This document shows, in pieces, positions 10,206 to 22,300 of a stretch of 64,000 bases of DNA. This DNA comes from Antitrichia curtipendula (taxonomy: Eukaryota; Streptophyta; Bryopsida; Hypnales; Leucodontaceae), in the NCBI GenBank assembly GCA_951230915.1, contig OX579633.1, forward strand, positions 27,438,574 to 27,502,573. The letters are read 5' to 3'. The notes beneath the pieces were generated by a model. That model worked only from the letters and a program-made list of their open reading frames with translations, was not told the origin of the DNA and did not search any database. Position 1 is the stretch's first letter. Every line of letters starts with the position of its first letter. Position numbers and translations under genes: made by a program.

Positions 10206-13200
10206 ATGCTGGATGAGATGACAACCTCATACATGGAACCCACGGGACAACATGGCCTTCAAGGTCTTAGCAGACGAGGTTCATGGAATCCTGTCTCTTC
10301 GCCCTCCTCACCTCTCTCAAGAGTTGTCCCTCCTACTCCCACGGGCTCACGCCTTGGAGTGCACACCATGCCATTGTATGTCAGTGCGAGCCCCAGGACG
10401 TTTCGGAAGAACACCGAGTTTCTCGACATCAGTGACACCGACAAGCATGAGATCAGGCTCGCATTTGAGCTTTTTGACACCCGCAAAGTTGGCAGACTCG
10501 GCTACCGTGACCTCAAGGTAAACACGATAACCATCCTTGCTGATGTGTTGTTAAGGTAGAGGGTACTAAATACATCAATTTAAGACCTTTAATGTGTTAA
10601 TTCCAAGTGAGATTTTTGGGAATGGTACAGATACCTTTAATAGCCAGAGCCAAATTTGTTGAGATCAAATTTTTATCACACTGAGTGAAATTCTTATGCA
10701 ATTTCAGTGTGGGAGGTTGTCCAGTGATGGTAGACAGTGCTGTTTCTATTCAAAGAGAAAAATGTGTTTGGGCGTTTAGCTACCTCATGCTTCCACCTTT
10801 GGCCTAGTTCAACTGGTCAAGCATAAGTTATATAGTAGATGGACTTGAGTCCTTAACAGTTTTAGTATCATCTCCCTTCCCTTCCACTTGTGTGGATGTT
10901 GAGCAGATTCTTTATTTCTTTGCACATTAGTACAGAAATTGAGTTATAACAGGCCAGTCTCTCGAATATAAGGTAGTGGTTGGATTTCTAGGCTTGTCTC
11001 AAAATTCGAAGTGGCGTGTAATCTACGCCACTCACTTGCCATGCTACAGACCAGCGTGGACTGCTCATAGACATTAGGAAAAGTTGATTTGACGCATTCT
11101 GACGGTCTTTTGATGAAAGAATTCTTCTTTGATGCCAACATGAAAGATTATGGTATTAAGAGGAAAATTGGATGCAGGTAGCAATGAGAGCATTGGAATG
11201 TGACGTGAAGAAGGCAGAGGTTTTAACTTTGATGCAAAAGTATTCCAAAGACGACAATAATGAGATTGACTCCAACGAGTTTATGCAAATAAGTGAGCCT
11301 CCAACAAATCCTGTAGGAATCTGGATAATTAGGTATGTTAAAGCATGCAATCATGGAGCCTCAATATGGCCATGCTGAATAGAAGCGTTTCTGCAATTGA
11401 GGGATATCCTAGTTGCTCAAGATCATAATCGGGGCATGCTATGAATGCTGGAGTGACATAGAATGTAAAATTCTAAAAGAAATTCAAAACAGAAAATGCA
11501 CCAACAAATCCTGTTTGAAAGGCTTACTAATCAAATGTTTTTTGGTCATGAAAGTGATGAGAAAGTACAAGGAGAAAGATCCAGAGGTGAACATTAGCAA
11601 AGTGTACTCAGTATTTGATGAGGAAGGCAAGGGCAGAATTTCGGTGAGTATGGACATTACTCATCCAGTGAGTCACAGATTACAAGCTTAGAAAAGCTCT
11701 ATCAATGCTGTTACAATTACGGGAATTTGATTCATGCAAAATCAGGTACTGTAACATGCGGTATGCAATGAGTATTGCATCACTTGAAATAAATTCTTCA
11801 CCAGGAACTTGACAACCATCACTAGCCGTGACACAAATGAACATAATGGCAAGTCATTTGCTTGAATCTTGGTTGTCCTAATTTGTACTTTTCAGTTGAT
11901 CAAAGAGCTCACATTGAGCAGAAAAATTAGGAGTTGTACTCTACTTGTGACAACTCAAGTGAGAGTGACACAATTGCCTTAATACTTGGGACTTGGCATC
12001 ATGAAATTTTCCATGTAAGAGAGGTCCAACTCCACTCCGTAACATCTGATACTCCAGGTGCCGTATTAAACTTCCTTCAACTTATCTTCAGCCTTGACAA
12101 AGTTGTTGACTAATGCTTTGCAACGAACATACAGTAGTTAACATCTTTATGAAGAACAAAGATTGAACGATCCCAGAATGGACTTGTATACGGCTTGTGC
12201 GCCCGACAAGGTTGAGAACTGGGTTGAACTAAATTTGGAGTCTCAGGAGAAAGTGGCACTACCTTCTAATGTTTGATTGAAGAGCATCTGGTGTTGCCCG
12301 TGAAGCATTACTGTTTAGAAAACACTGATGTTGCATGTTGGGCATGAGCAGATAAAGAACGTAAGGAAAGTGGCGAGGGACCTCGGTGAAGTATTTACAG
12401 ATGAGCAGCTCGAAGCCATGATCAGTGAATGTAAGTTCTCTGATTCTTTTCTTATGGATTCACTAACCACGCTGAGTTAAGGCAGTTTCAATCGAATTGG
12501 CAAGTTTCTGAATGCTAGAAATGAGATGCACAGGCAGTTTTCCTTTGATAACAAGGATAGGCATAGATTTAAGTCCAGACAAATGAAATATGAAAACCTT
12601 TGTTTTTTTAACTGAAATTAGAAAATTTGCTGGAAAAGACCCTTGGATATGACTACCATATAGAAGCATGCCCATCCAGAATGTCAGCGAGGAAATTATT
12701 ACCGGTGCACTGGACTCAACAATTTTTCTTTTGAAGCTGTTCTGAAGATTAGAGCACAGACTGCTTTCACAGCTTTCAGATAGCTCCAAGTTGGTTCTAA
12801 AGCTTTCAATCTCATAATCATCAAACTGGCAGATTTCAGTCTCGTAATTGATCCTGATATGCTTAATATTCTTATGTGAAACACACCGTTTTAACGATTA
12901 TGGCCATTTTGCTGGCCTCAAAATTATCCAGCAAGAGTCACACCACAAGGTAGATTTTCCACAACATATTTAATGTTCAACCGCAGTCAAAACTTTAGGT
13001 ACTGAGCATCTTGGCTATTGGTGTGTGCATGCAGTTGACAAGGACGGAGATGGTGAAGGTAAAACAGTCACTCTTAACTCATTATTTCTTTAGATAATCG
13101 AATCATTTTGACGAAGAACATGGATTACTTGCAAACTGTGTATTCAACACTGCATTAACCAATCCTAAACACACACTCAATGGCACTAGGATTCGAAGTA

Positions 13201-13384
13201 GTATTTACATGTTGGAGATGCATAGATGGAAATGAACTGACTCTGGTGACATTCACATAGCTTACTGAAGTAGATGACAGGATATTTGAGACCAAGCAGC
13301 TGACGCAAAATAATGGTTGAATGTGCAGTCACTCAGGATGAGTTTTACAGTATAATGAGAAGGCACGAGGGACAAGAGAGATGA
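10206..13384 (+). CDS. Centrin-like four-EF-hand protein, six exons
   Basis: The model joins 10206-10517, 11178-11292, 11555-11643, 12352-12430, 13035-13058 (a 24-bp microexon) and 13329-13384. All introns are GT-AG, phases agree, and the total is 675 bp, 224 aa. Translation follows the centrin order: a DLKVAMRALECDVKKAE helix, EFMQIMMRKYKEKDPE linker, SKVYSVFDEEGKGRIS, KNVRKVARDLGE, and a canonical fourth loop DKDGDGEVTQDE. Centrins act in centrosomes and basal bodies, in nuclear pore mRNA export and in nucleotide excision repair. Loops 1-3 are degenerate (loop 1 has no acid at positions 3 and 5 and ends in Asp; loop 2 starts with Ser and lacks the central Gly; loop 3 ends in Asn), so probably only loop 4 binds calcium strongly. 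The ~70-residue N-terminal extension, rich in Ser and Pro, is longer than in typical ~170-aa centrins. The start is the first ATG of exon 1. Confidence 0.9.
12703..12889 (-). CDS. Candidate antisense exon inside centrin intron 4
   Basis: A minus-strand frame open for ~140 codons (down to 12463) has a coding-looking acidic and Ser-rich part (NYETEICQFDDYEIES, then ESCESSLCSN, then FKRKIVESSAP). It ends at a good donor, GCACCG|GTAATA (12703/12702), with possible acceptors upstream (AATATTAAG, ATCTGCCAG). I recognise no family. It could be an upstream exon of the RasGEF-like gene at 8456-10063, which lacks its N-terminus and runs in the same direction, or it could be a chance open frame. Confidence 0.3.
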
Positions 13385-13723
13385 CCGGCAAACGAGTGTT
13401 TTCCACATTTTTGATCCTGCAACACAGAAACTCTGATTCTGAGCGTTAGAGTTTGTTTGAGAAGCTACGCCGATCCAGTTGAGCATCCAACACGGACATA
13501 GAAATGGACAGTAAATGAAAAGCTGCATGATTGCGCAGTACAAGATTAATTAATCTTCTCTAAGCAATCCATGTTTCAAATGGCAGTACATTCTGATGTC
13601 AGAATAATAGAGAAAATGTTATAAACTGTTGTGCAAAGTTTGAACCCTATCCCTATCTTGCGAACTCCATCAAGATCAACAAATCTTAGAGATCTAAGGC
13701 AGTCTGCTCTGAAAGCAACCATT

Positions 13724-14000
13724 TAAGAGCTAATTGCTTTTGGGGAAGAATCATCTCCTTAGAAACAATTTTCAGTAAAAATTTTGTAGGAAGAAAATTG
13801 GAATTGGCATCTAACCCAAGTCGTTTCATATTTTTCAGACCTGCGTGGAATTAGTTACAAACTTTTGAAGTTGAAACATAGTGGTCACTAAAAGCGACCA
13901 CCTTCTGAAGTGTACACTGTTGGTACATTGAAGAAAGCAAAATGTACTTTTAGAGCATGGTCATTTTTAGAGCAGATCAACTGCATTCTGACAATGACAA
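13724..14000 (+). repeat. Dispersed repeat family (GAGCATCCTAC-end family), copy 1
   Basis: It starts near TTTAAGAGCTAATTGC and contains TTTTGTAGGAAGAAAA, a GGAATTGGCATCTAAC word and GGAATTAGTTACAAA. All of these recur in the opposite orientation at about 39890-40075, and more loosely at 48100-48220 and 31680-31800. It ends near CTTTTAGAGCATGGTC. No TSD or ORF was found. Confidence 0.5.
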
Positions 14001-14704
14001 GAGAGTGTTAAGTGCTCTCAGGTTTGAGTTGCTATTTGACTCAAAATGTGAACCAGTGCTAAAGGGACAAAGCCTTAACAAGTAGTGTAGCCACTTGTTA
14101 GTTTTGGTTGCTCCAGTAGCTCTCAAAAACTTGTGATTACTACAAATTTGGCTACTCTACGTATCTTGTTAATTGGAAAGACATCTCTGTTGAACATTAT
14201 GAAGCACTTTTGAGTATTTTGAGTGACTAAAAGTAATATTTAAGCGGACTGTCCAGTGACTCAACTTTTTGCCGTTCTTTTCACATGTCATTCGGTAGTT
14301 TTGAATGGTCATTCGGTTGTTGCCTAAGCTTAGTCATTTAATTGGTAAAAAACCAATTTTTTTCCCAGCATTCCGGTCAATTTCCTTAATTTTGTAATAG
14401 CAATCGGTTAAAAAATTAAAAAAATAAAATACAACTCAATTCAAATACTAAGTTGAAGACAATTCCAATTCAAGGCAATTTATTTGCACACTACCATACT
14501 ACCAAATAGCAAGTGGGGCTTAAATTATTTTTTTAAAGTGCATTTTTTCTTACTAATTCTAGGATCATATAGCTGAATCTACAAAAAAATGTAAAGATGG
14601 TTTGTTGAGAACTCAAAGGATCAAATAATAATCCATTTAGTCAAATACAAATCTATCATTTGACCATCTACCATCAAGACATTTTTTGATGCAATAAAAT
14701 AAGG
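14001..14704. other. Gene-free spacer
   Basis: AT-rich, with stops in all frames. There is no support for an exon of either neighbouring gene. Confidence 0.5.
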
Positions 14705-15330
14705 AATTATTTCATTGACAATTAGTAAGAATGAAGAGTGGAGAGGTCATTTTTACAATGAAATCCATTCTCCATCATGAATCCTCAAAGGATCTGGACA
14801 ATTTGAAGAGTTTGACTGCTCATTGTCAAAAACATAAGATCTGTATTCAAAGCAGAACTTTAAACCTCATTTAGGCATACTATAATAACTTTTTTCAAAT
14901 TGAACTAAAAAACCTTTGAACTAAAAAAATTGGGAAATCAAGCTAAATTTCATCTACAAATTTTTTTTGTGATTTTGAGTCTCCAAAAAAATATCAACAA
15001 AATTTAAAGAAGATGTTTGAAAATGTCAAAGAAAATATTCTTTCCAACCTTTCTATGAACTTTGTCCATAACTTTTGATTGGGGAATTGAATCTCAAATG
15101 GATTTTTGGAGAAGAAATTTAACTTGATTTTCTACATTAATTAAGTTCAAATTTTTTTGAAAAAAGTTATTTTATTATGCCTAAATGAAGTCTGAAATTC
15201 TACTTGGCACACAATTCCTACTTTTGACTTAACTATAAGTAGTTGAGCTTCTACTAATCCTAATTTATATATCCCACATGGATTGCTTTACCTCCTACCC
15301 TCTCACTTGTATAAAGAGCTTGTCTTGTTC
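14705..15330 (+). repeat. Long dispersed direct repeat, copy B
   Basis: Partner of 7230-7850, with the same ordered words (CATTTAGGCATA, GTCCATAACTTTT, TATCCCACATGGATT, CACTTGTATAAA). Divergence is substantial with many small indels, so this is an old family. Confidence 0.6.
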
Positions 15331-16434
15331 TCCATCAACACTAGCAATTAATGTTTATTGAAGTCATACGAAACAATTGATGGATACATCTAATGTTCTT
15401 AAATTCAATCCTGGCTATACCCTTGGGCTACTCTAGTAGGAACCGGCGGGAGTTTATGTGGGGCAGTTAAAATCCGCTTACTCCAGATGGAGGAAGGCTG
15501 AAAAACCGTGATTTTTTTTAATAAGCGGTTCATTTCCTAAACTCTCAGTTTTTCGTTCGGATATACGACCTAAAATGCTAATATTAAGTCGGTAATTTAC
15601 TGATTTCACTCGGCTGATTTTCTATTAGCCGCCGGATCTCCCCGTACATTGGGACTGTCCACGTTCTTGTCTGAACACGAGTAATGTAAATTTGGGATTT
15701 ATGCCATAAGTGGCTGAACCGCAGTCGTGCGCTAGAAGTAAGAAATGCCCGCAATTAATTGTTCACATTCTTCTTGTGATTTCTACTTGCAAGGCTTCAG
15801 ATTACATGCTTGGTGAATATAACAAGCACTCAAATTGTGACAGAGCAATAACGGTCTATAATTATCTGCATCTACCTTAAAGAATTCTCTCCATTTATAT
15901 CTCTACCTGTAAACACAACCGGTCAGACACGGAGTTCAGTGAGAATTGAAGCGACGCACATTTGTTGTTCGGGAGCCTCGTTAAATGGGTAGCGAAGAAT
16001 CTTCTAAACTGAAGAAATGTAGCTTAGCAAAGAATTACATTCAACCATTCATAGCGTAATTAGAAACTCAGTCAGTAATCTCGTCACTAAGCTCTCTCAA
16101 TTAATTCGAAGATGCATTGCACCACTCTCGGAAGTAATTCTCTCAAACCAGGATCAGGGGTCTGCAAGCTATAGCTCGTCCCTGCATGGATTTCACAACT
16201 ATCAATTATTTGTCCTTTTTGTAACAAAAACTGCAGTAAGCTCAAACCGAGCACGATGATCCGATTTGTAGAGAATTTCAGTAACTGCCATGAGCCAGCT
16301 ACCTGTGAAGCAACTCTAACTTTTGTGCATTTAGAATCATGATGTCAATGCAGGAGAGTTTCGCTGTCGTGGCATGTTTTGATTGGTTAAAGAGATGCAG
16401 ATTAAGACTGATAATGCTCACTGCTTGCCTCATG
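15331..16434. other. Gene-free region of mixed composition
   Basis: GC content is slightly higher from 15400 to 16150 than in the flanks (for example GGAACCGGCGGGAG near 15440 and GCCGCCGGATCTCCCC near 15629). The region could be an old gene edge or untranslated sequence, but no frame gives a recognisable product. Confidence 0.4.
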
Positions 16435-16720
16435 CAAATTTTCAACAGTGTGGGTATGAAGTAGAAATTCCATTGGTCTAGTGTTGAGAGAAATCTGAGA
16501 GAAATCTCTACTACTACCAACTGGTATTGATTTGGTGAGTGCGGATCTACCTAACATAATCTAAATGCAAGAGACTTTTGTCGTTGTGGCATGTTTTGAT
16601 TGGCTCAACTCTCCTACTTTGACATTATGCACAGTAATTGCAAAGTAGGCCGAGTCATCAAAAATAATTGCAAGTTAGTACCAACCTTGCCACTTGTAGC
16701 TTGGCAAGTCCTAACTCCTA
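16435..16720 (+). repeat. Dispersed direct repeat, copy A (CAAATTTTCAACAG family)
   Basis: About 290 bp match 49757-50045 in the same orientation: TGCAAATTTTCAACAG(T/G), then GTATGAAGTAGAAAT-like, then CTCTACTACTACCAAC, then GGCATGTTTTGATTGG, then GACATTATG.CAGTAATTGC. Copy B continues after a MITE insertion (50056-50300) into the same tail (GTCCTAA.CTCCTAAC), so copy A preserves the uninserted state. A CAGGAGAGTTTCGCTGTCGTGG word at 16350 is echoed at 16569, an internal repeat. Confidence 0.7.
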
Positions 16721-17868
16721 ACTAGCAATTATTTTAATAACTTGGATTACTTTGCAATTACTTAGTCCATTTTATATACAACTAAGCGAATTGGGAAGCA
16801 GTTACATCAATGATGTGTGATTTCCTTGCTCTAGGGAACAATTCAAGTTATATTAGTTAGTGTAACATGCAACTACTACTTTAAATTCTTGTTAAACAAA
16901 AATTGGCATTTTTGCAATACGTGGCTGTTGACATCTACAAGTATCAAAATATACAGCAAAATTGTTACATGTTGTCATAAAACATTAGGACCAGAGTAAA
17001 AAATTCAACAAAGAACAATAAACAAAGCCAAGTATTTGAATAATGTACCTAACCACATGTAAGAGCCATTCAATAAATTGGATTCATACTTAGCGTCCTA
17101 CTAGCTCCCTCCCATAATACTAGTATTTTTTTGTAGTTATGAAAGTATTAAGGACTTGGAAACGTTTTTTTGATACATTTTATGATCAAATGATTCTAAA
17201 GTGAATGTGCAATGTATCCTCTCAATTGCAAAACAAGTAGATGTGGCTATTAATTGCAATTAAGGAAAAATCAGAAAATAATAAGTTGCAATAGATACAG
17301 AGTATCGTACATAGATAGGAATAGGCTTTTTAAAGAAGGAAGACTTCCTAATTATGCAACTCCCTTCCCATGTGTGTTTAGATTTGCACAAAAACAACTT
17401 GGAATTCAATAGATTCAATGAAACATTCATTGTCTTTTAGACATTGACCTAGTCAACTTCAAATTGCTGTAAAAAAATGCAATTTTCAGAATTTGTTTGA
17501 TTTGTAAAGTGGATAATAAACTCGACTTCTTTTCTGATATTTCATTAGTTAACGTCAAAAACAAAAGAAATCATCTGCAACCCTAAAATCAGGCCTGAAG
17601 TAAAGGGGACAAGCAATTCGGGACAGATGAAAAAACAAAAAGCACTAGTATGAGGGATTATGAATGCACCAGCAAACGCGCTCAGAGATCACGTCACAGG
17701 AATCACACGTACTATTCCTACTCTTGCTACAGAGCCAAAAACTTGAAAAAACAACAAAACTGGAAAGTCAAAGCTCTGACTATAACTTAAACTTGTTATA
17801 AATCACCAGGAGTCACGTCTGATGGTAAATATAATTCAGCGATGTACAAGGTAAACTACTCCATTACA
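16721..17868. other. Gene-free region downstream of the kinesin remnant
   Basis: This is where further exons of a kinesin-1 gene would lie on the minus strand. I looked for the P-loop exon (GQTGAGKT-like) and found nothing, so the motor stops after its second exon. Confidence 0.5.
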
Positions 17869-18479
17869 TCGTAAAATTGGCAGAGCGGCAAAATCAGATA
17901 TATCCGCCTGAATGGAATCCTCGTAGAATATCCTGTCAAATGTAAAACTAATCTTCTCTTGATCCTCTTCGTCCTGGCGACGATAAATGAACAAATTACA
18001 TAAAGCAACAAGTATGCCCTGGATATTTGCTAATTCCGTCACATCAGCATGCATTCAACACGTTTCTTGACAACTATCGAGTATGGAATGCGCGCATTTG
18101 CAGCTGATAAATGTGTACTAACAGCAAGGACGCGCCGAAGAAAATAAAAACTTTACATTCGAAATCTAAAGATCCCCCCCCCCCCCCCCCCCCCCGTACA
18201 GAAAGTGTTATAAACTCTTCACGCATTGTCCAGATCGAATTAACTAAATAGAGAGAGTCGGTATCAAGCCACAAGAAAAATGCAAAGAATCTTAACCTGT
18301 AACCTTTATCGATAATTAACAAGATATATGCACTTTCCGGTCAATTCTAGGTCCTGTGCGATCACCTTAAACGTCACGCATTCATTGTCGAATCACTGAA
18401 TGCATGCCGCGGAAGGAGATTCAAGCGACTCCCGAGAAATCCATGGCCGAAACCGCACGCACTCGGACACATTTGACAT
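17869..18479 (-). pseudogene. Truncated kinesin-1 (N-kinesin heavy chain) pseudogene, two 5' exons
   Basis: Exon 1 is 18479-18366: an ATG followed by MSNVSECVRFRPWISRES, matching the CVRFRPL...-type start of plant kinesin-1 motors. It carries an in-frame TGA at 18393-18395 (after ACIQ) and then reads FDNECVTFK to a donor AAG|GTGATC. Exon 2 is 17973-17869, after acceptor CGCCAG, and reads DEEDQEKISFTFDRIFYED then SIQADISDFAALPILR, close to the plant kinesin-1 'FSFDRVFYEDS.QADVYEFLALPIVRD' block. Just after ILR the expected Asp codon is only restored by shifting the frame. The catalytic P-loop exon and all later exons are absent. The single intron (17974-18365) holds a 22-base C run. This is a 5' fragment of a motor gene, non-functional as a motor. 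It is divergent from the PPR-SMR gene, about 0.9 kb away. Confidence 0.75.
18174..18195. repeat. 22-base poly-C tract
   Basis: An uninterrupted C run inside the intron of the kinesin remnant. It is unusually long for an AT-rich genome; polymerase slippage could make its exact length uncertain. Confidence 0.9.
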
Positions 18480-19341
18480 CGGAATCGACCGTTCAAGCAG
18501 CTCCGTGAACTCTTCAGCGAGGTTGAAATACAATTCTTCTGCATTTCAAACGCGCTGTATGAGACAGGTGAAGGCGGGGAGCTTGGCTTGGACGAAAGTC
18601 CTACGAACGAACGAACGTAAGAGTCTATTATATGCGGCGACGGTCGAGGCTTGCAGTGGGCAAGAAGGGCGGGCGGGGCACTTTTTGGACGAAAGTATTC
18701 CGAACGAACGAACGAAAAGGTTTGGAGACGAACTGAACTTCTATAAGGAGCGAAAGACGGGATTCTGTCGACGATTCGTTCAAATATTGGACGGATGGCG
18801 GAGGATGAGCAAACGCCACTCTTATCTGTTTTTGCGGTCTTCTTCGTCACAAGCTTTGCCAGCTTGCACGCAGTGTTCTTGAGGCTCTGGTCTAGAATTT
18901 CCAAGCTCAATTCGGCGCTCCTCAATTATGCGAATTGTTTGCATTTATCCGTCAATAAACCTCTGACAGGATTCTTTGCAGGCGGATTATACTGTCTTCT
19001 GTTGTTGTTTATTCACGGAAGAACGTGTAATAGGGCGGAAGGTATCGCGATATGATAGAATTTGTAGTGAATTGGAGTTTTAAATTGAAGTGAGAGGTGA
19101 GAGGTGACAGCTGCAGGCATGTTGTTTTATCTCGGAGGAATTTTTGTTTTCTCCGTGAATGTCTGTGGTGGAGTTATGTGAAGTATTAGGTAGCTTCGTT
19201 TGTAGGGAAGTAGGAGATAATCGGGGTTGAGTCGAATGATTTGCAGTCTCTTTACAAATTTCAGTACCGCGTTGAGCAATGCGGTCAGGAGTGTTCGCGA
19301 ATGTAGGATTTCGTAGTTCAAATTGAAGGCCCGAGTCAGCT
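18480..19341. promoter_or_regulatory. Divergent intergenic region with tandem GAAC motifs and a small ORF
   Basis: This is the probable 5' region of the PPR-SMR gene (plus) and formerly of the kinesin gene (minus). It is more GC-rich than most of the window. A block TTGGACGAAAGT followed by CGAACGAACGAACG occurs twice, near 18588 and 18687, about 98 bases apart. A plus-strand ORF at 18795-19055 starts with a real ATG and encodes 86 residues with an N-terminal acidic dileucine-type signal (DEQTPLL) and two hydrophobic segments. It could be an upstream ORF, a small membrane protein or chance. No TATA box stands out. Confidence 0.4.
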
Positions 19342-22300
19342 ATGGCATACGTGGCGGAGGCAGGGCACGGTCTGCTTCTCAAGGGAACTGCGCTCGCTTA
19401 CTCCGATCACAGGTGCAGAATTCGTGAATTAACCCTAACTTTAGTCTTTCGAACTATTTGCAATGCTCATGGATTATTTGGCAAAAATTTGGCTCGAGGA
19501 ATGCAAACTATCAAGCTCCGGTGATGCGGGAACAAGTTTTGACGACGTAGGTCAGTCGGTATTTGTAGATCTTCAGGCAGTGTTGAGCTAGTTGTCAAAC
19601 TTTAGTGCACTCTAGGTGTGTCTCAACTGAGATACGGTTTATTGACTGCGTAATTATGAGACGTACATCATTTCTTTCATAGGCAGCTTCACTAGCTTGT
19701 AGATTGTTTATCAGTGAACAGAAGCGCTCGTTCGAACCGGGGGAAGTGAATCAGTCTGGCTTTTGCAATTTCTTGACTTTCAGTTGGCCTGTGCAGGTAT
19801 TGCTCACGGTTGAACGTACAATCATGTGTTGTTAAGGGTCGGGTTGGCCTCGAAATTTCGCCTCATGTAGTTAGGTCAGAGAAGGAAGCCTCTGCGCCGA
19901 GAGGTTTGTCTGTGTCTTTATGGCTAGATGTTAAACCTTCTTTACGGAAGAAGAGGATCATAGATTTATCTGTGAAATGTGCAAACTCCTCTGGCCAAAG
20001 CTTACAACCAGCAGAAAGTCCAGCGGGTACTCCTTCCGATCCTCTGAGGAAACAGTCACAACCTAAAAGTGTGTCAGATGAATTACGGGCTAAGAAAGCT
20101 CAGCCCGCGAGAAAGCCCTTACCTCCAGGGCTTTCTGCCCCTCCAGTCCCTTACTATAGAAAGACTTCTTCTGGGGTTAGACCTGGACCGTACTTGAGGC
20201 GTACTTCAGGGGAGATTGAGGCTTCTTCAGGAGCACAAGAACAGACATCCGTCACCCGTTCACTTATCAGAAAGGCAGTCGAACCTTCACTATCAGGACT
20301 CTCAGAGACAAAGCTTTGGTCAATGCTTTACGATTGTTCGAAGCAGCGCAATTGGCGTATCGCTCTTGATGTAAGTGATTTCGTTAATTCCCACATCTGA
20401 CACTGTTTGTCCGATTTCTTCATTATGGTGTCAAACTGAATATACACGTCTAGCTTTTAGTGGAATCTGTGAACATGTTGCAGGTTCCTCAAACTTCAGA
20501 TTCTCTTTCAGCTGGGTTCTTAGCTGACTGTTAGTCCGCCGCAGCTTTTTAATCTTCTATATGACCGGAGTTGAATAGTCTCGAATGGTTTTGAAAGGTC
20601 TCATCTTGGGGATGATTCATTAGAATCACTGTGACGTTTATTGTCCTTTGCTAAAAGAGTTTTATAATCTGGTGGACAGGTATTTGCGGCCATGAAACAA
20701 GCAGAGGGATACAAAGCAAATGTTCGTCTGTATTCCATGATCATCCGCATTTTGGCTAAAGCTAACCAACCTCAACGAGCTCTCCAACTATTCGACGAAA
20801 TGCAGACCGTTGCAATTGATCCAGATGTATACGTTTTTACGGCCCTTCTTGATGCGTACGGGCGGTCCGGTATGCTTGAGAAAGCAGTGTCTGTATTTCA
20901 CAAGATGAAAGAAACTCCTGCTTGTAAACCTAATGCTACCACGTATGGATACATGATGGCTGCATATGGAAGAGCTAGACAATGGGAAAAAATTGATTCT
21001 TTGTTCTCCGAAATGAGAGATATAGGCTTGAAGTCACTCGACTCTACGTTTAATGTTGTTATCGGTGCCTATGGAAAAGGAGGTCTCTGGACTAAGATGG
21101 AAGAGGCATTGGATGCTATGGTTGCTGCTGGCTGTACTCCCGATACGTCTACATTCAACACAATGATTGATGCCTATGGCAAGGGCTCCCAGTACAGGAG
21201 TATGGAAAAAACTTTTGAACGAATGCAGTCTGCAGGTTGTCTAGGAGACATATTGACTTACAGCTCACTCATACACGCTTATAGGAAAGCCGGTCAATTT
21301 GAAAGGATGGAGAAGATCTTAGAACAGATGCAGAGAGCAGGATGTAAGCCAGATGTTACAGCTTACAGTCTGCTTATTGATGTTTATGGCAAAAGAGGAA
21401 TGCTGAAGAAAATGGAGGCCACCTTGCAGGTACAAATTCATTTCTTATAGGTTTGAGTTTGGTAAGCCATGTATATAGGATCGCTAAGTCCTCATACATC
21501 CCTTTGATTTGAGAAGTTGTAGCCGCCCATTAAGAATTCCTTTTTTCTCTCCAAATAGAATAGACTTGGCAGTAGTTCCCTGTTCTTGGAGTTATGAAAT
21601 TTGTAGGATGTTATTGAATACCAAGTAGTGCAGATTGAATCTGCTTGCCTTGATATTAAGTTTCAAAATTTCACGCATCTTGCTTTGGAGAGGCATCAAA
21701 CACTTCAAGGTCCTAGGCGAAAGTAAAGCTTACTGCTTTGCAACGTGAGTTACAGGAAATGCAGGAATCTGGCTGCAAAGCCAACATTGTGACATACACA
21801 GGAATCATGGATGCTTATGGGAAAGCAGGGAAGTACGAGGAGATGGAGCGAGTCTGGAAAACTATGAAACATTTGTGCTTGCAACCTGATTATTCTGCCT
21901 ACGTTGCGACGATCAGTGCGTATGGTCGGTGTGGTATGTACGACAAGATGGAGACCAGGTTTCGAGAACTTGAGGTTGACGTTATTCGCAGAAATTAAGC
22001 AAACTTATCTGAGTCTGCAATTATCATAAAAAGATCAAAACTGAATGTCATTAAACTTTTGAATGGCCAGAGGACGGTCTGTTGCATACGGAACTGTGCT
22101 TGGTTCTTATCCTGCACGCAGACACCATTTTTGTCTTTGAATTCCGGCTTTCAATCTTTGCCACAATGGATGGTGTAGAAGTTGATCAATTCCAATCGAA
22201 AAAGTTCTACTCATCAATGGTTGAAAGGGTATTTATTAGGCAATTTGGTCTGAAACCAGAATCGTCTGCAAACGCAGGAAGCTGCCAAGGAAATGCGTTT

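Noticed and set aside
12463..12702. Extension of the antisense open frame beyond the donor at 12703
   Set aside because: Composition becomes AT-rich and hydrophobic-random after the donor; more likely intron.
18374..18925. 183-codon minus-strand open frame as a novel protein
   Set aside because: It runs in a different frame across the kinesin-like exon 1 and the promoter; the kinesin frame explains the conserved residues better.
19729..19745. GTTCGAACC-like T-loop word suggesting a tRNA
   Set aside because: No acceptor stem, D-arm or anticodon arm could be built around it; it lies in intron 1 of the PPR gene.
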